From Actinomycetes bacterium (GTDB lineage: Bacteria > Actinomycetota > Actinomycetes > Mycobacteriales > Mycobacteriaceae): DNA of 64,000 nt. The notes beneath the pieces are model-generated. The model worked only from the letters and a program-made list of their open reading frames with translations. It had not been told where the DNA came from and did not search any database. Positions within the stretch are counted from its first letter, which is position 1, and each line of letters begins with the position of its first letter. This document shows positions 59,917 to 64,000 of the stretch, piece after piece. The position numbers were made by a program, and so were the translations under genes. Where the stretch lies: NCBI GenBank assembly GCA_023418505.1, contig JAEZZR010000001.1, forward strand, positions 186,001 to 250,000, in the 5' to 3' direction.

Positions 59917-60205
59917 ATTGTTGACCGGTTCCTTTCTTGCAACGGTTCCTCCCACCTAGCCAAGATCTTGAGCTAAAACTTAAAGCAAGAACTTGAGCCA
60001 AGATCTTGTCCACGTGATCCTTACGATTTCGGGGCTACTAACGCTGGCTCGGTTCAGTAGCCGAGTCCAGCTCGCCACCCGTGACGCAAGGGACGCGTTC
60101 CCAGGCGAGGGGCCTTTAGCAAAGTTAACGTCTTAAATTAAATCCGGCTCTTGCTGCGGTTTTGCCCCAAATCTGCAGACAAAACTAGCGTGCAAGCGCA
60201 CGGAC
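59917..60205 (-). promoter_or_regulatory. Long structured leader of the rpsH operon (gap of over 300 bases without a gene)
   Basis: From the predicted start near 60205 to the rpsH ATG lie about 290 nt with no plausible gene. On the minus strand they hold a hairpin CTCGCC...GGCGAG, then CTCGG-N8-CCGAG, whose loop and left arm can pair in another way (GGCTAC with GTAGCC), and near the start codon two copies of the palindrome CAAGATCTTG (59961-59970, 59999-60008) about 40 nt apart. Autoregulation by S8 or another ribosomal protein is an inference. Confidence 0.5.
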
Positions 60206-60211
60206 TTTTCG

Positions 60212-60240
60212 AGACTACCAGCTAGCTAGCTGTTTTCCAA
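60212..60240 (-). promoter_or_regulatory. Promoter of the rpsH operon
   Basis: TTGGAA (60235-60240), a 17-nt spacer and TAGTCT (60212-60217) on the minus strand; the -10 is preceded by TGG. The -35 lies in the last codons of the ABC ATPase gene. Confidence 0.65.
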
Positions 60241-61104
60241 GATCGCACCGGTTAAAGCCGATCCGCGTGGCACGATCACCGGTGCGATGCCTTTCGGATC
60301 CTCCCAGACCTCGGCAACTAAGCCATAGGCTTGCTGCAATACCTCTACTGTCAGGGCTTTAGTCGGCGCACCAGTGGTAATGATCGAGCCGTCTTTCATT
60401 ACCACCAGCTGATCGGAGAATGCTCCGGCCAACATCAAGTCATGCAGTACCATCACTACAGTCTTGCCGTCGCGAGCGAGCTGCTGCACCAACTGCAACA
60501 TATCTACAGAGTGCGCGGGATCGAGGTACGTGGTGGGTTCGTCGAGAAGCAAAACTGGTGTATCTTGCGCCAGAGCCATAGCCAACCACACACGCTGGCG
60601 CTGGCCGCCAGAGAGCGCTGCAATATCGCGATTGACCAAAGCGCCGATATCCGTGCGTTCGATAGCCGCATCAATGGCAGCTTTATCCGCGGCACTTTCG
60701 CCCTGGAACCAGGACTTATACGGGTGACGCCCGCGCGCAACTACCTCGCCCACGCTAAGCCCAGCAGGCGCCGTGGGATGTTGGGCGAGCATTGCGATGC
60801 GTTTGGCTGCCTCGCGAGGAGCGAGGGAATGAACCGAGACGGATTCAGAGCCGTTCTCGGTCGCACCTACCTCCCCTGCCTGTTCCACCAGCGAAACCGA
60901 ACCAGCAGTTGGGGTAAGCAAGCGCGACATTGTCTTCAGCAACGTGGACTTGCCACAGCCATTCGGCCCGATCAGAGTGGTGACTTTCCCAGGTTCGGCA
61001 GTAACCGAAACGCCTTTCACAATGTCGGTATCGGGTTGGTAGCCAGCACGGACGTCACTGACTTGCAGCTTGGTGGCCGCGCCGTGATTTTGAAGGGGTT
61101 GCAT
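60226..61104 (-). CDS. Iron-siderophore ABC transporter ATP-binding protein
   Basis: Energises uptake of a ferric siderophore. The 292 residues show a Walker A motif TLIGPNGCGKSTLLKT near 42, the signature ALSGGQRQRVWLAMALAQDT near 165, Walker B VLLLDEPTTYLD and the switch His in VMVLHDL. The pattern is of the FepC/FhuC type. It abuts the upstream permease stop (0 nt gap) and ends the four-gene transporter operon. The rpsH promoter overlaps its 3' end. Confidence 0.95.
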   Translation of the reverse strand: MQPLQNHGAATKLQVSDVRAGYQPDTDIVKGVSVTAEPGKVTTLIGPNGCGKSTLLKTMSRLLTPTAGSVSLVEQAGEVGATENGSESVSVHSLAPREAAKRIAMLAQHPTAPAGLSVGEVVARGRHPYKSWFQGESAADKAAIDAAIERTDIGALVNRDIAALSGGQRQRVWLAMALAQDTPVLLLDEPTTYLDPAHSVDMLQLVQQLARDGKTVVMVLHDLMLAGAFSDQLVVMKDGSIITTGAPTKALTVEVLQQAYGLVAEVWEDPKGIAPVIVPRGSALTGAILENS

Positions 61105-62220
61105 TTAACTTCTTCCAATCGCTCGTGCTTGAACTTTTGCTGCGCGCCACACCAGGTAGACCAGTACCACACCACCGATGGCGGAGGTCACTAGTCCCAC
61201 GGGAACCGAGGCCGGCACTCGGGCAGCTATCACCGCACAGACGGTAATTAGTGCTGCCCCGGTGATCGCGGAACTAATTGGCTGCGGCGTAGGAGTACCA
61301 GTAATCAGCCGGGCTACCTGCGGTGCCACCAGTGCCACAAATCCAATTGGGCCCACCGCAGAAACCACGATTGCCACTACGCCCGTAGCAGCTATCAACA
61401 ACATCGCGCGGACACGCTGGATATTTACGCCGAGGGTTAGTGCCGATACATCGTCGTGAGCTAATAAGGGCAGATCACGCGAGGCAATAAACCCGAGAAT
61501 CACAAACGGCGCCAGACCAAGTACCAACGGCAGCAACACATCACTGCGCACAAAGCCAGTGGAACCTGCCATCCAGGTTTGCGCCTCGGCAGCGCGGAGC
61601 AACTCAGCACGTTTCAGCAGATACGCCACAATTGCCTGCGCCATCATCGAAAGCGCAAAACCGATTAGCACCACCTGGTTCGACGTGCCTACCCCTCCAA
61701 GGAGCAGGAGCAATACGACGACGATCGCAGCACCGATAAGTGCCAAGCTAGCGCGCCACCAGAACACTGGCATATCCTGCGAAAACTCCGGACGCGAGAC
61801 CACCGTGCCCCACACCACCAGCACTGCAGCACCACCGGAGACACCCAAAATATCGGGCGAAGCTAGCGCATTGCGCGCCATGGTTTGCGTCCACGATCCT
61901 GCCAAGCCCAAGGCTGCACCAACGATCACAGTGGCGATCGCAACTGGCAAGCGTAGATCCCACACCACTTTGATGGCACTGCTATCGCCGCCGCCTTGAA
62001 GCACATTCAGCACTTCCGGTAGCGACAAATTCATCGCACCAGAACCGAGCAGCACCAAGTAAGCAAGCACCGCTACAACCAGCAGCCCAGCGCTAGCGAT
62101 CCAGTAGCGCATCGACGCTTTCCGACGTTGCTGACGCCGCAGCTCGCCGATGTCTGGCGAACCCGCGTCCGCTGCCGTTTCTGCATTACGAATCTCTGTA
62201 TCACGCATCTGGGCACTCAT
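61105..62220 (-). CDS. Iron-siderophore ABC transporter permease (FecCD family)
   Basis: One of two membrane subunits. The 371 residues have a 45-residue cytosolic start and about ten membrane helices; LRLPVAIATVIVGAALGLAG is the family entry motif near 100, and VSAVGPIGFVALVAPQVARL lies near 310. The ATG at 62220 overlaps the stop of the upstream permease by 4 nt (ATGA); a longer frame to 62265 is not needed. Confidence 0.94.
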   Translation of the reverse strand: MSAQMRDTEIRNAETAADAGSPDIGELRRQQRRKASMRYWIASAGLLVVAVLAYLVLLGSGAMNLSLPEVLNVLQGGGDSSAIKVVWDLRLPVAIATVIVGAALGLAGSWTQTMARNALASPDILGVSGGAAVLVVWGTVVSRPEFSQDMPVFWWRASLALIGAAIVVVLLLLLGGVGTSNQVVLIGFALSMMAQAIVAYLLKRAELLRAAEAQTWMAGSTGFVRSDVLLPLVLGLAPFVILGFIASRDLPLLAHDDVSALTLGVNIQRVRAMLLIAATGVVAIVVSAVGPIGFVALVAPQVARLITGTPTPQPISSAITGAALITVCAVIAARVPASVPVGLVTSAIGGVVLVYLVWRAAKVQARAIGRS

Positions 62221-63251
62221 AGGGTCAAGCCTTTCGACGACCGCTGTGCTCGCCGCACCACCCAAATCAGTAGCGGCGCACCAACGAGAGCAATAACTAC
62301 TGACATCTCCAGCTCGCCAGGGCGGATGACTAAGCGTCCGACAATATCGGCTGCCAATGTCAAAACTGCACCGACTAATGCAGTGGGCACCAGCATCTTC
62401 TGCAACGAGGGGCCAACCACTGGTCGCACAATATGAGGAGCTGCAAAACCAATGAAAGCCACTGGGCCGACCGATGCCATGGTAGCAGCGGCCAGCACAA
62501 TAATGGCAATAGCTGCAGATCCTCGAGCAAGCGCCGGCGAACTGCCCAGCATCTTCGAGGTATCTTCACCCATAGCTAGCAGATCCAACGGACGTGCTGC
62601 GATGGCTGCCACAACCAGGCCAATTAGCAGGCCGATGGTGGCAACGGTGACTTCCGGGAAGCCGCGATTGGCTGCCGTGCCTACTGTCCAGTGACGCATG
62701 CCGTCGAAGATCGAGGTGTCGTACAGTGCCAACATGATCGTGCATGCCTGCAGGGCCGCCGAAACACCGACGCCAACCAGAATCAGCGTCAATGGATCTA
62801 CCGAAACCCGCGAGACCCACAGCACCAACATCGAAGCGATCGCGGCACCAACCAATGCGGCAAGCATGCGCCCCGATACAGTGGCTGCGAGCCCAGCTGT
62901 AAACGACAGTGCCACTGCAAAAGCAGCACCGGCAGTCACACCGATAAAACCAGGATCAGCCAACGGGTTACGCGTCCATGCTTGCGCCAGCGCACCTGCT
63001 ACTGCCAACGCAGCACCAGCAGCTAGCGCCAACAACGTGCGCGATAGGCGCAATTGCCACACAATGTGGTGTGCCTCGGAATCAACTACCTGATTAGCAG
63101 TAGCATCCGGGCCAATACGCAGTTGTTCCCACACCACTGAGGGGGCCAACAACTGGGAACCGAGAAAAAGCGAAGCGACGAACACCGCAACCAGCAGCGC
63201 TAAAAGCACTACGGTCATGGTGATCGTCGCCGACCAACGTCTAGTATTCAA
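62217..63251 (-). CDS. Iron-siderophore ABC transporter permease (FecCD family)
   Basis: The other membrane subunit, 344 residues, about ten helices. LRLSRTLLALAAGAALAVAG near 80, NPLADPGFIGVTAGAAFAVA, and ASVGPVAFIGFAAPHIVRPV near 270 are typical of the family. It is 12 nt downstream of the binding-protein gene and overlaps the next permease by 4 nt. Confidence 0.95.
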   Translation of the reverse strand: MNTRRWSATITMTVVLLALLVAVFVASLFLGSQLLAPSVVWEQLRIGPDATANQVVDSEAHHIVWQLRLSRTLLALAAGAALAVAGALAQAWTRNPLADPGFIGVTAGAAFAVALSFTAGLAATVSGRMLAALVGAAIASMLVLWVSRVSVDPLTLILVGVGVSAALQACTIMLALYDTSIFDGMRHWTVGTAANRGFPEVTVATIGLLIGLVVAAIAARPLDLLAMGEDTSKMLGSSPALARGSAAIAIIVLAAATMASVGPVAFIGFAAPHIVRPVVGPSLQKMLVPTALVGAVLTLAADIVGRLVIRPGELEMSVVIALVGAPLLIWVVRRAQRSSKGLTL

Positions 63252-63263
63252 AAGATTTTGCAG

Positions 63264-64000
63264 TTAGCTTAAGGCCAACTTGATCTGGTCGGTTGCCCAA
63301 GGAATGGTCAATGGGTTTGGCATGGACATAGCGTTACCAGTGTTGGTGTCCAAGTTCACGACCTTGCCCTCCTTGGTGAAAGCAGCGTTTTGGAAAGCAG
63401 AATCGTCGTCAAGCTCCTTTGCAGAACCCTGATAGTCCAGGATGAAGACGTAGTCTGCTGCATCCAGCTCGGAGTAGTTTTCTGCCGAGAGCTCCTTGTA
63501 GAACACCCCATCGTCGGTGGTGATCTCTTCTGGGAACTCGAAGCCCAGCTCCTTCAGGAAGTCCGCACGGCCATCACCCGGCGCGTACAGGGACAACGAA
63601 CCACCGTAAGGCATCACAGCTACCGCCTTCTTGCCCTGCAGTTCTGGGTGGTTGTCGCGGAAATCCGCGAAAGCCTGCTTGGATTCTTCGATCAGTTCCT
63701 TGCCCTGATCTTCCTTGCCCAATGCCTCGGCAATGGTAGAGATCTGTACGTCCCATGGCACCTGCCAGTCCGCGTACTGATCTGGGTGGAAGGTGGTAGG
63801 AGCGATCTCGTTGAGATCCTTCTTTGCAGTCTCATCTGCAGCAGAGTTCACAGCGATGATCTGATCCGGATCGGTAGCAGCCAGCTTCTCTAGGATCTCG
63901 GCGGTGAAACCTCCGCCAGTGCCGGAGATCTGAACTGGATCGGCGTCGCCCAGCTCGTCTTCAGCCCAAGGGCCAACACCCTTAGGGCCGGAATCGCCTT
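63264..64000 (-). CDS. Iron-siderophore ABC transporter substrate-binding protein, N-terminus cut by window edge
   Basis: Captures ferric siderophore outside the membrane and delivers it to the permeases. About 244 residues lie in the window: a FepB-like fold with GGGFTAEILEKLAATDPDQIIAV pieces near the window edge, WDVQISTIAEALGKEDQGKEL, KAVAVMPYGGSLSLYAPGD, and the closing LDTNTGNAMSMPNPLTIPWA. The signal peptide, and probably a lipobox, lie beyond position 64000. First gene of the transporter operon in view; iron control (DtxR) cannot be judged because the promoter is outside. Confidence 0.92.
   Translation of the reverse strand, partial: GDSGPKGVGPWAEDELGDADPVQISGTGGGFTAEILEKLAATDPDQIIAVNSAADETAKKDLNEIAPTTFHPDQYADWQVPWDVQISTIAEALGKEDQGKELIEESKQAFADFRDNHPELQGKKAVAVMPYGGSLSLYAPGDGRADFLKELGFEFPEEITTDDGVFYKELSAENYSELDAADYVFILDYQGSAKELDDDSAFQNAAFTKEGKVVNLDTNTGNAMSMPNPLTIPWATDQIKLALS

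Noticed and set aside
1..64000. Insertion sequences, phage genes, rRNA or tRNA genes
   Set aside because: No transposase, integrase, terminal inverted repeats with target duplications, or RNA-gene patterns were seen in the gaps between genes.

Overview
The window is a slice of an actinobacterial chromosome, most likely Corynebacterium or a close relative in the Mycobacteriales. The gene order closely follows the guaB-groEL-tsaD-alr-glmS-glmM-rpsI-ESX-4-truA-rplQ-rpoA-infA-map-adk-secY-rplO stretch that I recall from Mycobacterium tuberculosis (Rv3410c to Rv3462c and beyond) and from corynebacteria. Other fitting signs are a WhiB protein, an ESX-4 type VII secretion locus, DUF5319 and GuaB3 proteins, GTG starts and moderate GC. 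I do not name a species. Nearly all genes lie on the minus strand; both ends cut a gene (guaA on the left, a siderophore-binding protein on the right).

Layout: 1-3755 guanine nucleotide synthesis (guaA, guaB3, guaB). 3855-6815 DUF5319 protein, whiB and a CIRCE-controlled groES-groEL; sigD and its anti-sigma gene rsdA, expected between DUF5319 and whiB, are absent. 6883-15192 tRNA t6A and cell-wall/repair genes (tsaD, rimI, tsaB, a fused alr-tsaE gene, nnrE-nnrD), interrupted by a pyruvate:quinone oxidoreductase gene. 15267-21286 a lipase, glmS, a hydrolase-like protein without the nucleophilic serine, and a three-gene operon of unknown function that resembles Rv3440c-Rv3439c. 21363-27690 a complete six-gene mevalonate pathway (idi, mvk, mvaD, pmk, HMG-CoA reductase, mvaS) placed between that operon and glmM. 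27758-33145 glmM, a VanW-family protein and an acyltransferase/SGNH protein. 33306-34291 rplM-rpsI. 34518-46600 ESX-4 (esxU, esxT, an Rv3446c-type protein, eccC, eccD, mycP, eccB and an EccE-like protein). 46607-50454 a lipoprotein, a large DUF6541 membrane protein and truA. 50601-59916 ribosomal protein, rpoA, infA, map, adk and secY genes. 60226-64000 an iron-siderophore ABC importer.

How the parts fit together: glmS and glmM supply UDP-GlcNAc precursors and Alr supplies D-alanine for peptidoglycan; the VanW and acyltransferase proteins probably act at the same wall. The mevalonate cluster encodes every step from acetoacetyl-CoA to IPP and DMAPP, so it could feed undecaprenyl phosphate, menaquinone and carotenoids. 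This would replace or supplement the MEP pathway that most actinobacteria use. The ESX-4 genes, and the Rv3440c/Rv3439c-like operon about 13 kb away, share a GGGGGA-type element next to an AT-rich block just before their starts. That is a hint of common control, although it may be only a strong ribosome binding site.

The most interesting points are the mevalonate island, the possible ESX-4 accessory operon and EccE-like gene, the mycP-eccB antisense overlap, a 290-nt structured leader before rpsH, and the alr-tsaE fusion. All calls come from reading the sequence and from memory of protein families; no database search was run.
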